A stretch of DNA of 64,000 nt from Candidatus Omnitrophota bacterium (GCA_023818695.1 JAMWCF010000001.1:62001-126000), one strand, 5' to 3'; shown: positions 33,133 through 42,316, counted from the first letter of the stretch. Notes: generated by a model from the sequence alone, not told the origin. Numbers and translations: made by a program.

Positions 33133-33239
33133 AGCGATGGATGGTTGCTGTTTTACTGATCGCGGTTGGATTCGCCGTGGCGGCTGTCAAGGCGATGGCG
33201 TGGAATCACTGCCCGCCATCTCCCGGCTGTCCCTGCTGA
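33129..33239 (+). CDS. 36-aa exported cysteine-ended peptide
   Basis: MKRWMVAVLLIAVGFAVAAV opens it, and the end reads NHCPPSPGCPC. A signal peptide is followed by about 13 residues with three cysteines and a histidine. The ATG overlaps the terC stop, implying translational coupling. The last 53 bp lie antisense to the end of the efflux gene. A metal-binding lipoprotein or periplasmic peptide is conceivable. I know no family. Confidence 0.45.
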   Translation: MKRWMVAVLLIAVGFAVAAVKAMAWNHCPPSPGCPC

Positions 33240-36200
33240 ACCGGATCGGCTGATGTGCCTTTCGGTCGGTGGATCCCCAGCCGCCGCCGAGCGCTTTGAC
33301 CAGCAGAATGGTTGAAGCCATCTGCTGGTTTCTGATCTGCACCGCGGCCCGTTCCGCCTCCAGGCAGGCGCGTCGTGCGTCGATCACCTCCAGATAGTTG
33401 ACCAGTCCCTGCGCGTACCGCTCGTTGGAAAGTGAGGCGGCCCGCCGGGCCGCCTCAACGACACGATCCTGGGCTTCGGCTTGTTCCCGCCTTAGACGGA
33501 GATTCACCAGCGCGTCCTCGGTTTCCCGGATGGCGGTCAGCACCTTTTGTTTGTAAGCCGCGAGGGTCTCCTCGTAGCCGGAGCGGATCGCCCTGAAGTT
33601 CGCCATATTCCGGCCGACGGCGGTCAGGGGGAAGGAGACGCCCGGGCCGATCGACCAAACCCGGCTGTCCCACGTCAGCACGTCTTTGGAAGAAGGGGTA
33701 TCGAACCCGCCGGAAGCGGTGAGGGTGATTGTCGGGAAAAAAGCGGCCTGCGCGACACCGATCTTGGCGTTGGCGGCGGCCATCCGCCGTTCCGCCTCGG
33801 CGATGTCCGGCCGGCGTTCCAACAAACTGGAGGGCAGGCCGGCCGGGATGGACGGCGGATCGGCGGCCAGCGGCATGAGGGCCAGCTTGAAGCCGGACGC
33901 CGGCTGGCCGCACAAGAGGGCCAGGGCATTCTCCAGTTCGGCCCGACGGCGGGAGAGGTCGATCACCTCGGCTTCCGCGGTGGAAAGCTCCGTCTCGGCC
34001 CGGGCGACATCCAGGTTGTCGCCGATGCCTCCCTCCATCCGTTCGCGCATGACCTCCAGCGCCTCCCTGCGCAGGCCGACCGTTTTCAGGAGGATCGCCC
34101 GTTCCGAATCCAGCGCCTGAAGGGTGAAATAATTCAAAGCGACGTCGGTCGTCAAGATGAGCAGGATGGAGTGGTAGGCCTCTTCAGCGGCGATTGCTTC
34201 GGCGCGCGCCGCTTCAAACGATCGCCGCACCTTCCCCCAGAGGTCGATTTCGTAGCTTAGGTCCAAGGGGATTTTATAATTCTGGTTTTGGATCACCCTG
34301 TTGCCGCTGCCGAAGCCGGAGAGGGAACGGCGGAACCTTTCGTAGGAAGCGCCGGCGGTGACGTTTGGGACGAATCCAGACTGGCTGACCCTCGCCAGGG
34401 CGCGGGCCTGGGTGACGCGGGCCACCGCCGCCTTGAGGTCCTGGTTGGCTTCCACCGCCTGCATCTCCAGCAGGTTCAGTTGGTGATCGCCGAAGATCTC
34501 CCACCAGGGACCGCGGGGCTCCTGGTCCCGCGGCGCCGCCTCCTTCCACTGGACAGCGGAGGGAGGGGTTTTCCACTCGGCCGGCATGGCGATCTCCGGA
34601 CGGCGGTAGTTCGGGCCGACGGCGCAGCCGGCCGTCAGAAAGGGAAGGAGCAGAAGAACCGCCGTTCCGGCGGTCGCCCGGGGGAGTTCCAGTTTGCGGC
34701 CCCGTAGCCGGCCGAACAGACGGCTGAAGGTGACGTACATGACCGGGATGATGAACAGCGTCAAGAAGGTGCTGGTCAACATGCCGCCGACCACGACCAT
34801 GCCCAGCGGCCTGCGGCTTTCGGCCCCGGCCCCGAAGCCGATGGCGACCGGCAGTGTGCCTGCGAATGTCGAGAAGGCAGTCATCAGAATCGGCCGCAGC
34901 CGGATCCGGCCGGCCGAGATCATCGCCTCCTGTGCCGATTTGCCGTTGGCCATTTCCTGGTTCGCGAAATCCACGAGCAGGATGCCGTTCTTCGTGATGA
35001 GGCCCAGCAGCAGGAGGATGCCGATCTGGCTGAACAGGTTGATCCCCATCGAGGGGATTCGTGGGACGATCGCCGAAAGGGCTTTCGCGACGGCCGGTGG
35101 GTCCGGCGCGTAATGAGCCCAGCCGTACAACATCGTGCCGAAGATGTTCACTTGCGCCATCAGCCAGAGCAGTCCGAACGCCCCGATCGCGCCAAGGGGG
35201 ATCGTCAGCATGACGGTCAGCGGGTGGCTCCAGCTTTCGAACTGGGCCGCGAGGACCAGATAAATGATCATGATCGCCAGCGTGAGAACGAACACCGTGT
35301 CCCGGCTCGCTTCCCGGACATTCCGCGCTTCGCCGGCCCACTCGAAGCGGGCCCCTTCGGGGAGCTCCTTTTTGAGCATCTTCTCGGTCTGGTCCATGAC
35401 CGTCCCGATTGCGGCGCCGACGGGGGTCGCTTCGATGGTGGAGGATCGGAATCGGTTGTAATGGTTGATTGCGCTGGGACCGGCGCCGATGGTGTAGGTG
35501 GTGATGCTGCTTAATTGAATGAGGTCGCCGGCGGCGTTTCGCGCGTACAGCTTTTCAAGGTCGGACGGCGTCAGCCGGGCTTCCCGTTCCAGCTGGACGA
35601 TCACATCGTACTCTTTTCCCTGCAGGTTGATTTTCGCCAGGTCCAGCCCGCCGAAGAGGATCTGCAGGGTCCGGGAGACATCTTCGATGGAGACGCCCAG
35701 GGAAGCGGCCCTGGCTCGGTCGATCTGGACGCGCAGTTCCGGTTTGTCGAGCTGGAACGTCGGCCGGACGTTCATCAGCGTCCCCGTGGCGCGCAGTTTG
35801 TTTGCGATTTTCTGGCTGATTTCGTTGAGCGTCTTCAGGTCCTGGTGCTGGAGGACCAGCTGGAAATTCTGGCCGAACCCGAAACCGATCGCTTTCGGGA
35901 CGATCGGGATGGCGATGGCCCCCTCGATGTCGTTGAAAAACTTGCTGCCGAGCCCGTTCGGGCCGGCGATGATGTCTTGGACGGAGCGGTCCCGTTCCTC
36001 TTTGAGCCGGATGAAGGCCAGCCCCTCGTTGGCCCTTCCCACGCTCCCGCGCGCCAGCGCCACGGCGGAGAAATACCCGTCCACCTCCGGTGTTTCCCGG
36101 ATGAACCCCTCCATCTTCCGGACCATCCGGCTGGTGTATTCGCTGGTGGCTCCTTCCGGCGCGATGGCGATGCAGAAGAGCCGTCCCTTGTCCTCGTCCG

Positions 36201-37857
36201 GCAGGAATTCCTTGTCAAGCCGGGTATAGAGGAAAACAGACAGCACGAACGTCAGGGTGCCGATCAGCATCATCAGGCCGGAATGGTTGAGCGACCATCG
36301 AAGCCATTTGTCGTAGCGGGCCGTCATGTTCGTCAGCCACCGTTCAAAATGGGCGATCAACCCCGATCCGACATGTCCGGGATTCGGCCGCAGCGCGCGG
36401 GCGCAGATCATCGGAGACAGCGTGAGCGAGACGAATGCAGAAACGAGCACGGAGACGGAGATCGTCACGGCGAACTCGACGAACAAGCGGCCGGTCGTGG
36501 TCGTCTGGAATGCCATCGGCAGGAAGATCGCGACGAGCGCCAGCGTTGTGGCGATCACCGCGAACGTGATTTCCCGCATGCCTTTGCGCGCCGCCTCGAA
36601 CGGGGGCATCCCTTCATCGATGTGACGGTGAATGTTCTCGACGACGACGATCGTGTCGTCCACCACCTCGCCGAGCGCCAGGACCAGCGAAAGCATGGTG
36701 ATGATGTTGATCGAGTAGCCGAAGAAATAGAGCACGCCGAATGTGGCCACGACCGAAACGGGGATCGTGATGCTGGGCACCAGCGTGGCCCGGAAGTTGT
36801 AAAGGAATACGTAGATCGATATGACGACCAGCACGAACGACATCCACAGCGTTTCCCAGACCTCGGAGATCGCTTTTTCGACGTAAACCGATTCGTCGTA
36901 AGGAATCGACGTTTCGATCCCCTCGGGCAGCAGCGGCTTGATCCGCTGAAGCTCCTTCTTTACCGCTTTGGCGACGGCGACCGCGTTGGCCTTCGACTGC
37001 TTGATCACGCCGACGCCGACGGCCGGACGGGAGTTGAACCTGGCTTCCGAATGCTCGTCTTCGACGCCGACGGCCGCGCGCCCGATGTCTTTCAGCGTGA
37101 CGAGCGTTGAGCCGTCCCGTTTGATTACGAGGTTGTCGTATTCCTCCGGCGTTTTCATCTGACCCCGCATCTCGATCGAGAGCTCTCTTTGCCGGTTCTC
37201 GATCCGGCCGCTGGGCAGCTCGACGCTCTGCTGACGCAGGGCGTTCTGAACGTCGAGTACGGTCACCCCCCGGGCCGCCATCTTCTCGGAGTCAAGCCAC
37301 AGCCGGATGGCGAACCGTTTGGAGCCCCCCAGCAGGATTGAGCTGACCCCAGGCACCGTCTGGAGCCGGTCTTTGATCTGGTTTTCAGCGATCGAGGTCA
37401 GCTCAAGCGTGCTGAACCGGTCGCTGAAGAGCGCGATCCACATCGACGGGCGGGCGTCGGCGTCCTGTTTGGCGACGACCGGTTCCTCGACATCCTCCGG
37501 CAGCCGGCCCCGGACGCGGGAAACTCTGTCCCGCACGTCCTGCGCGGCCAGGTCGACATCGCGGGAGAGGTCGAACTCGACCGTGATGTTGCTGACCTGC
37601 TCGCGGCTTTCGCTCGAAAGGGTCTTGATTCCCTCGATGCTGGTGAGTGCCTCCTCGAGCCGTTCGGTCACCTGGGCCTCGATGACGGCGGCGCTTGAGC
37701 CGGGATAGACGGTGGTGACCGTGACGATCGGCGGGTCTACGTCGGGGAGTTCCCGGACCGGCAGACGGGACAAACCGACCGCGCCGAAGAGGATGAGCCC
37801 CAGACTCATCACCGTGGCCAGGACCGGGCGCCGGATACTGACTTCAGGCAGAAGCAT
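33187..37857 (-). CDS. RND efflux permease fused to outer-membrane channel lipoprotein
   Basis: A 1556-aa protein. Residues 1-1055 form a complete HAE1-type RND pump: IRRPVLATVMSLGLILFGAVGLSRLPVRELPDV, the helix-4 proton relay region LALGEVVDDTIVVVENIHRHI, two large periplasmic domains and twelve helices. After FSRLFGRLRG the frame continues without a stop into AGTAVLLLLPFLTAGCAVGPNYRRPE, an NodT/OprM lipoprotein signal with lipobox Cys1078. About 479 residues of a full OMF channel follow. No ATG/GTG/TTG lies between the two parts near the junction. Signal peptidase II could cut the polyprotein at Cys1078. The gene is third in a marR-MFP-RND operon, 12 bp after the MFP gene. Confidence 0.93.
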   Translation of the reverse strand: MLLPEVSIRRPVLATVMSLGLILFGAVGLSRLPVRELPDVDPPIVTVTTVYPGSSAAVIEAQVTERLEEALTSIEGIKTLSSESREQVSNITVEFDLSRDVDLAAQDVRDRVSRVRGRLPEDVEEPVVAKQDADARPSMWIALFSDRFSTLELTSIAENQIKDRLQTVPGVSSILLGGSKRFAIRLWLDSEKMAARGVTVLDVQNALRQQSVELPSGRIENRQRELSIEMRGQMKTPEEYDNLVIKRDGSTLVTLKDIGRAAVGVEDEHSEARFNSRPAVGVGVIKQSKANAVAVAKAVKKELQRIKPLLPEGIETSIPYDESVYVEKAISEVWETLWMSFVLVVISIYVFLYNFRATLVPSITIPVSVVATFGVLYFFGYSINIITMLSLVLALGEVVDDTIVVVENIHRHIDEGMPPFEAARKGMREITFAVIATTLALVAIFLPMAFQTTTTGRLFVEFAVTISVSVLVSAFVSLTLSPMICARALRPNPGHVGSGLIAHFERWLTNMTARYDKWLRWSLNHSGLMMLIGTLTFVLSVFLYTRLDKEFLPDEDKGRLFCIAIAPEGATSEYTSRMVRKMEGFIRETPEVDGYFSAVALARGSVGRANEGLAFIRLKEERDRSVQDIIAGPNGLGSKFFNDIEGAIAIPIVPKAIGFGFGQNFQLVLQHQDLKTLNEISQKIANKLRATGTLMNVRPTFQLDKPELRVQIDRARAASLGVSIEDVSRTLQILFGGLDLAKINLQGKEYDVIVQLEREARLTPSDLEKLYARNAAGDLIQLSSITTYTIGAGPSAINHYNRFRSSTIEATPVGAAIGTVMDQTEKMLKKELPEGARFEWAGEARNVREASRDTVFVLTLAIMIIYLVLAAQFESWSHPLTVMLTIPLGAIGAFGLLWLMAQVNIFGTMLYGWAHYAPDPPAVAKALSAIVPRIPSMGINLFSQIGILLLLGLITKNGILLVDFANQEMANGKSAQEAMISAGRIRLRPILMTAFSTFAGTLPVAIGFGAGAESRRPLGMVVVGGMLTSTFLTLFIIPVMYVTFSRLFGRLRGRKLELPRATAGTAVLLLLPFLTAGCAVGPNYRRPEIAMPAEWKTPPSAVQWKEAAPRDQEPRGPWWEIFGDHQLNLLEMQAVEANQDLKAAVARVTQARALARVSQSGFVPNVTAGASYERFRRSLSGFGSGNRVIQNQNYKIPLDLSYEIDLWGKVRRSFEAARAEAIAAEEAYHSILLILTTDVALNYFTLQALDSERAILLKTVGLRREALEVMRERMEGGIGDNLDVARAETELSTAEAEVIDLSRRRAELENALALLCGQPASGFKLALMPLAADPPSIPAGLPSSLLERRPDIAEAERRMAAANAKIGVAQAAFFPTITLTASGGFDTPSSKDVLTWDSRVWSIGPGVSFPLTAVGRNMANFRAIRSGYEETLAAYKQKVLTAIRETEDALVNLRLRREQAEAQDRVVEAARRAASLSNERYAQGLVNYLEVIDARRACLEAERAAVQIRNQQMASTILLVKALGGGWGSTDRKAHQPIRFSRDSREMAGSDSTPSP

Positions 37858-37869
37858 AACGCGGAGACC

Positions 37870-38934
37870 TCATGGGCTGGCCTTCTCCTCGTACCGGACC
37901 TGCACCTTGCCGCCGGGCCGGACTTTCTGCGTCCCTTCGATCACGACGGTTTCCCCTTCCGAGACACCGGAGAGGATCTCCACCGCGTCGGCCAGCCGCG
38001 CGCCGGTTTGGACCTGGCGAATCTGTGCGGAGGAGGTTTCATCCACGACGAACACGGAGGCAGCATCCCCCTGGAGCGTCAAGGCGATTTCAGGGATGAC
38101 GACCGCCTTCTCCCGGACCTGGAGGATCAGGTTGAGGTTCACGAACATGCCGCGGCGCAGTTTCCCTTCGGGGTTGGGGACCCGGGCCTTGACCAGCGCG
38201 GTCCGGGTCGCTTCATCGATTTGAGGATCGATGAAATAAACCGTTCCGGTGAATCGTTCATCCGGGTAAGCCGCCACCGCGACTTCCACCTCCTGCCCCT
38301 CCTGCAGCCGGGAGAGATGCCGTTCCGGCACCCTGAACTCCGCTTTCATCGGGTCGGGATGCAGGAGGGTGGTCAGCGGGGTCCCCGCGGCGATAAACTG
38401 GCCGGGGCTGACCAGGCGGGCCCCGGTCACGCCGTCGAACGGCGCGGCGATGTCGGCGTCCTCCAGACGGGCCTTCAGCAGGGAAACGGTTGCCTGGGCC
38501 GCTTCAAAGGCGGCGACGGCCTGATCGACCTCCTGTTTGGAAACAGCCCGCGTTTGCGAGAGGGCCTCATAGCGGCGTCGGTTCGAGTCAGTCAGCTTCA
38601 GGTTGGCCTGCGCTTCGGCCAGCTGGGCTTCCAGTTTCCGCCGGTCGATCCGCAGCAGCAGCTGGCCCTCCTTCACCGTTTGGCCCTCTTCGAAAAGAAT
38701 CTCCTCGATCACGCCCTCGATCTGCGATTTGATCTCCACCCACTCATTGGCTTCGAGGGATCCGGTCAACGAGATGGTGTCCTGGATGGGACGGATTTCG
38801 GCCTTGAAGCCGACCACCTGCACGGGCATCCCGCCGGATGGCGGACCTCCAGCTTTGCCGCAGCCGCCTGCAAGCCAGAGCAGGGGTATCGCGGCCAGAG
38901 CGAAAAGGGATCCATTGTCCGGACGGATATGCAT
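37870..38934 (-). CDS. RND periplasmic adaptor lipoprotein (membrane fusion protein)
   Basis: A 354-aa HlyD/AcrA-type protein. The lipobox is LAGGC (Cys25). It is followed by the barrel-sandwich half VEIKSQIEGVIEEILFEEGQTVKEGQLLLRID, a short alpha hairpin (KLEAQLAEAQANLKLTDSNRRRYEAL region), the second lipoyl half (IAAPFDGVTGARLVSPGQFI) and beta-barrel and membrane-proximal domains. It bridges the RND pump and outer-membrane channel. It lies 12 bp after marR and 12 bp before the fused pump. Confidence 0.94.
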   Translation of the reverse strand: MHIRPDNGSLFALAAIPLLWLAGGCGKAGGPPSGGMPVQVVGFKAEIRPIQDTISLTGSLEANEWVEIKSQIEGVIEEILFEEGQTVKEGQLLLRIDRRKLEAQLAEAQANLKLTDSNRRRYEALSQTRAVSKQEVDQAVAAFEAAQATVSLLKARLEDADIAAPFDGVTGARLVSPGQFIAAGTPLTTLLHPDPMKAEFRVPERHLSRLQEGQEVEVAVAAYPDERFTGTVYFIDPQIDEATRTALVKARVPNPEGKLRRGMFVNLNLILQVREKAVVIPEIALTLQGDAASVFVVDETSSAQIRQVQTGARLADAVEILSGVSEGETVVIEGTQKVRPGGKVQVRYEEKASP

Positions 38935-38946
38935 GGCGATTTTTCC

Positions 38947-39402
38947 TTATGTGTTCGGGGTCGGCCGGGACAAGCCGTCCACGAGCTTGTTGACGATATC
39001 CATATACTGGGAACGTTCAGAATCGGTCAGCGGTTTGAACAGCTTCCGAACGCTTTTCCGGCGCTGTTTGTAGACTTCATCGATGATGTCGCGCCCCTTC
39101 GGCGTGATGGTCACGTGGACCGCGCGCCGGTCCTCTTCGCTGCGGGACCGTCTGACCAGACCGTTCTTGACGAGCCGGTTCACCAGGCCGGTTGCGGCGG
39201 GAAAAGTCATGTTGAGCCCCTTGGCCAGCTCGTTCATCTGGCAGGAGCCGCGTCTTTTCAGGCACTCCAGCGCCCAGAACTGGGGAAGGGTGATGTCCCC
39301 CCGCGACAGCACGTTGCTCTCGTGCCGCATGAGGGCCCTGGCCAGGATCGCAATCTTCTCCGTCCACCACGCGGCGAACTCTTCCAGCGTTACTTTCGGC
39401 AT
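38947..39402 (-). CDS. MarR-family repressor
   Basis: A 151-aa winged-helix regulator. The DNA-binding part is LPQFWALECLKRRGSCQMNELAKGLNMTFPAATGLVNRLVKNGLV, and the wing reads RRSRSEEDRRAVHVTITPKG. It heads the efflux operon and probably represses it, with release by a drug ligand. That is usual for marR next to RND genes. ATG 39402 gives the family length. The frame is open much further upstream but crosses a palindromic operator and the divergent promoter region. Confidence 0.9.
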   Translation of the reverse strand: MPKVTLEEFAAWWTEKIAILARALMRHESNVLSRGDITLPQFWALECLKRRGSCQMNELAKGLNMTFPAATGLVNRLVKNGLVRRSRSEEDRRAVHVTITPKGRDIIDEVYKQRRKSVRKLFKPLTDSERSQYMDIVNKLVDGLSRPTPNT

Positions 39403-39427
39403 GGGGTATCCATTTATTTGCATGCCA

Positions 39428-39450
39428 TATATTTCATCATGTGAAGTATA
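39428..39450. promoter_or_regulatory. Putative MarR operator
   Basis: Near-perfect palindrome TATATTTCA-tcatg-TGAAGTATA (8 of 9 positions match) in the gap between the divergent marR and adenylate cyclase genes, 26 bp upstream of the marR start. Size, AT-rich arms and position fit a MarR dimer site that autoregulates the efflux operon. Confidence 0.6.
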
Positions 39451-39499
39451 CAGGATGAGAAGTAAGTAATCAACCCCGACCTGAAAAGTAACGGAGCTT

Positions 39500-41005
39500 G
39501 TGAAAGTGGCTCCATGGTTTAAAATGATGGCGAGGAATCCCGTGGAACACCGCAGCCTGACAATCGTCTTCATCGATATGAAGGGGTTTACGAGCCGTAC
39601 GAGCCGCCAGACCCGCACGGAGATGATGGACCTTGTCCAGACGCTTCGGGACCTGCTGCGGGAACCGCTGGCGCGGCACCGCGGCGCGCTGGTGAAGGCC
39701 ATGGGCGATGGGTTCCTTCTGACCTTCGAGAGTCCCACCGACGCGGTGCTGGCGTGCGTCTCGCTGCAGAGAATGCTCCGGGAACGCAACGCGGGGTCGG
39801 CCGCGGGTCAGCGGATCGAGGTTCGCGCGGCCGTCAACACGGGGGAGGTCGCTGTTGAGCGGGGGGATGTGTACGGGCAGGCGGTGAACGTCGCGGCCCG
39901 ACTGCTGGAGATGACGAAACCCAACGAGATCTACCTCACCGAGGCGACCTATCTCTCCATGAACAGATCGGAGGTCTGGACCGATAAGCTTGGCTCCAGA
40001 ACGTTCAGGGGGATGGAGGAGCCGGTCCGGATTTATCGCGTCGTCTCTTTCAGGAAATGGCGTTTGCCGGGATGGGCGCGCTTCCTCCTGATTTTCGCCC
40101 TGGCGGCGGCCGCATTCCTTCTGATGCTGGATCGCGCGGTTTCTCCACCGGGGAAGATGCCGTTTCCCGGGATTCCCGAGCCGGTTGTGGTTACCGAGCA
40201 GGGGACCGTTGCGGACCAGTCGCTGGACGAGGCGGCGGTTTCGGAGCAGACGGAGCCGGCGCCGGTTGAGGAAACGCAGGAGGCGATTCCCGCGGCGCAG
40301 GAGGAGTTGGTGCCAGAACCGGAGGGCCCTGACCCGAACATGCTGGCCGCGATCGCGCAGCAGCTGCAGGGATACGGTGATTGGATCGCGGCTTTGCGAC
40401 AGCAGGCGGAAGGGGTGGAGATGCCTTTGCGGGATCTGCGTAACGGGCTTTCCCGGATGCGCCTGGACCTGTCCCAACTTGAGGGCCGGCTGGATGATCT
40501 GATCAGGCGCATGCCCCAGGTCCGGCAGGATTATCTGGAGAGGTTCCGGGGACTGATCGACAAGTACCAGCAGGCCGGCGATTCGTATTCCGCCGGCTAT
40601 CTCACCGCCGACCTCGCGCGTCATGAGGCGAAGGCCGGCGAGTGGGAGGTTCAGCTTCAGCAGCACGGTGCGGCGGTCCGGGGACTTCAGCAGTTTGTCC
40701 GGACGGCGGAACGGCTTGTCAGCGATTCCCTGCAGCAGTTGCAGCTGATCCAGCAGGAGACGACCGGTCAGGCCGTCGCCCTGGAAGGGATGCGGGAACT
40801 GGCGGTGTGGGATCCATCAATCGACCGGGTCGGGACCGCCCTGACCGATCTGGCAAACCGGATGAACGGGCTGACCGAGACCCTGGCCTCCCTTCAGGCC
40901 GAGGTGGAAGCCCGGCGGGGGGAGATCGCCGCCGTCGAAGAGGGGGTGGCCGGCTGGGACTCTTTCCGGGCCGAGTGGCAGAATTATCTCTCCGGCTGGC
41001 AGTGA
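39500..41005 (+). CDS. Class III adenylate cyclase with membrane anchor and coiled coil
   Basis: About 501 aa. The catalytic domain comes first. IVFIDMKGFTS holds the first metal Asp, LVKAMGDGFLLTF holds the purine-site Lys and second metal Asp, and DVYGQAVNVAARL holds the transition-state Asn and Arg. All essential residues are therefore present. A single membrane helix (FLLIFALAAAAFLLML, about residues 196-211) follows. A Pro/Glu linker and a long coiled coil come next, presumably periplasmic. This N-cytoplasmic, C-external order is the reverse of most sensor cyclases. Several starts are possible (GTG 39500, ATG 39524 or 39527). Confidence 0.88.
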   Translation: MKVAPWFKMMARNPVEHRSLTIVFIDMKGFTSRTSRQTRTEMMDLVQTLRDLLREPLARHRGALVKAMGDGFLLTFESPTDAVLACVSLQRMLRERNAGSAAGQRIEVRAAVNTGEVAVERGDVYGQAVNVAARLLEMTKPNEIYLTEATYLSMNRSEVWTDKLGSRTFRGMEEPVRIYRVVSFRKWRLPGWARFLLIFALAAAAFLLMLDRAVSPPGKMPFPGIPEPVVVTEQGTVADQSLDEAAVSEQTEPAPVEETQEAIPAAQEELVPEPEGPDPNMLAAIAQQLQGYGDWIAALRQQAEGVEMPLRDLRNGLSRMRLDLSQLEGRLDDLIRRMPQVRQDYLERFRGLIDKYQQAGDSYSAGYLTADLARHEAKAGEWEVQLQQHGAAVRGLQQFVRTAERLVSDSLQQLQLIQQETTGQAVALEGMRELAVWDPSIDRVGTALTDLANRMNGLTETLASLQAEVEARRGEIAAVEEGVAGWDSFRAEWQNYLSGWQ

Positions 41006-41042
41006 AACGATACACCGGTTCGGTGATTCATGAGGAGTATCG

Positions 41043-41489
41043 ATGTCTAAACTGATTGAGCGGATCCGCGCGATTCAGAGGGGCGAGCTTCCGGCGCCGC
41101 CGGTTGCGAAGCTGCTGGACATGCGGATCACGCAGGTGGGTGAGGGCCGGGTGACGATGCAGATGCCGGTCGATAAGCGCTACGCCAACCCGATCGGCAC
41201 CCTGCACGGAGGGATTATCTGCGACTTGGCCGACGCGGCGATGGGCACCGCCTTTGCCACCACCTGCGAGGAGGAGGAGAGCTACGTTACGGTGGAGTTG
41301 AAGTGCAACTATTTAAGGCCGGTTTGGGACACCGTGCTGACCGCCTTGGCCTGGGTTGTTTCACGGGGCAGGACGGTCGGCTTGGTCGAGTGCGAGGTGA
41401 AAGACAAGGATGACCGGCTTATCGCGAAGTTGAGCAGCACCCTGATGGTCCTGCGCGGCGATGCCGCCAAGGGACGGGAAATAAAATAA
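41043..41489 (+). CDS. PaaI-type hotdog thioesterase
   Basis: A 148-aa protein with the PaaI/YdiI hotdog signature NPIGTLHGGIICDLADAAMGTAF, followed by a strand VTVELKCNYLRPV. Members hydrolyse acyl-CoA thioesters as tetramers in the cytoplasm. The catalytic acid is the Asp in CDLADAA. The substrate cannot be read from the sequence. It lies 37 bp after the adenylate cyclase and 14 bp before the next gene, so the three may share a transcript. Confidence 0.9.
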   Translation: MSKLIERIRAIQRGELPAPPVAKLLDMRITQVGEGRVTMQMPVDKRYANPIGTLHGGIICDLADAAMGTAFATTCEEEESYVTVELKCNYLRPVWDTVLTALAWVVSRGRTVGLVECEVKDKDDRLIAKLSSTLMVLRGDAAKGREIK

Positions 41490-41503
41490 AGGAGAACGGA
41501 TTG

Positions 41504-41902
41504 ATGAAGAACGTTTGGAAACTGTATGCGGGTATCATGGCGGCGGCCGTCCTCATGCCGCCGGCGGTGTTCTGCGCCGCGGAGGAGGATTTCAGCTCTT
41601 TGGGGATTCATGAGGGGGAAAAGATGATCGTGCGGTTTAAAGAAGAAGAGGGAGGGAACGTCTACGCCTATTTTTACCCGCACTCCTCCGAAGGGTTTTA
41701 TCCGGAGAGCGGCTGGATTCGTTCGACCAACCTGGAGGTGTTCGATCTGGCCAGGGTCAGGGAGAGGATCAAGGAAGAAGGGACGTTCTCAGAACCGTAC
41801 ATCCTGGATTATGAGGTTTTCGGCAAGGCGAAGGAGGGGACTCATTATCTGGCCAGGATCATCAAGGCGGTGCCGGTTTCTCCCGACAAGAAAGAACGGT
41901 AA
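41504..41902 (+). CDS. Small secreted protein of unknown function
   Basis: A 132-aa protein. Signal peptide NVWKLYAGIMAAAVLMPPAVFCAA is followed by an acidic and aromatic mature part with GESGWIR-like and TNLEVFDLARVRERIKEEG segments. No family is recognised. ATG 41504 has the Shine-Dalgarno AGGAGAACGG; a TTG at 41501 is weaker. A short hairpin CCCGAAATATCGGG lies right after the stop. Confidence 0.75.
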   Translation: MKNVWKLYAGIMAAAVLMPPAVFCAAEEDFSSLGIHEGEKMIVRFKEEEGGNVYAYFYPHSSEGFYPESGWIRSTNLEVFDLARVRERIKEEGTFSEPYILDYEVFGKAKEGTHYLARIIKAVPVSPDKKER

Positions 41903-42031
41903 CCCCGAAATATCGGGAAGATTGTGGTAAGATAGCCCCATCGGCTAGGGAGTTGATTGCTTTTAACGGTGTCCGCTGTCGCTGGCGATGATGTGCCTGC
42001 CGGTCCTGATGGCGAGCAGAGGAGGAATTCA

Positions 42032-42217
42032 ATGGGTTTTGGTCAAGGTGGTGAGGGCGGCAGATTCGGCGGCGGGTTCAACAGGGGACCGCGGGAAATG
42101 TTCAAGGCGACCTGTGCGGACTGCCAGAAGGAGTGCGAGGTTCCGTTCAAACCCAGCGAGAATCGCCCTGTCTACTGCAGGGATTGCTTTTCAAAGCGCA
42201 AGCAGAGCGGCCGTTAA
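42032..42217 (+). CDS. CxxC-x17-CxxC zinc-ribbon protein
   Basis: A 61-aa protein. A glycine/arginine-rich head (GFGQGGEGGRFGGGFNRGP) precedes the ribbon ATCADCQKECEVPFKPSENRP, which runs on to VYCRDCFSKRK. Two CxxC pairs separated by 17 residues match the small TIGR04272-like ribbons common in uncultured phyla. The RGG-like head suggests RNA binding; this is inference. The Shine-Dalgarno AGGAGGAATTCA before ATG 42032 fixes the start. Confidence 0.8.
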   Translation: MGFGQGGEGGRFGGGFNRGPREMFKATCADCQKECEVPFKPSENRPVYCRDCFSKRKQSGR

Positions 42218-42277
42218 GAGAGGGATTGAGGCGCTCTCCCGCAGGGGCGCCGGACACAACTGAAGAGAAAGACAGCG

Positions 42278-42311
42278 ATCCCACCGGTGAAGAGCCGGTG
42301 GGATTGTTTTT
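42278..42311 (+). terminator. Intrinsic terminator before typA
   Basis: ATCCCACCGG 42278-42287 pairs perfectly with CCGGTGGGAT 42295-42304 and is followed by TGTTTTT. It lies just 6 bp before the typA ATG, so it either ends the zinc-ribbon transcript or forms a leader structure of typA. Confidence 0.8.
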
Positions 42312-42316
42312 AAAAC

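Noticed and set aside
35515..37110. 531-aa plus-strand open frame opposite the RND pump
   Set aside because: Its composition is dominated by Asp, Arg, Gly and His repeats and it mirrors the pump codons. The opposite strand has clear RND motifs.
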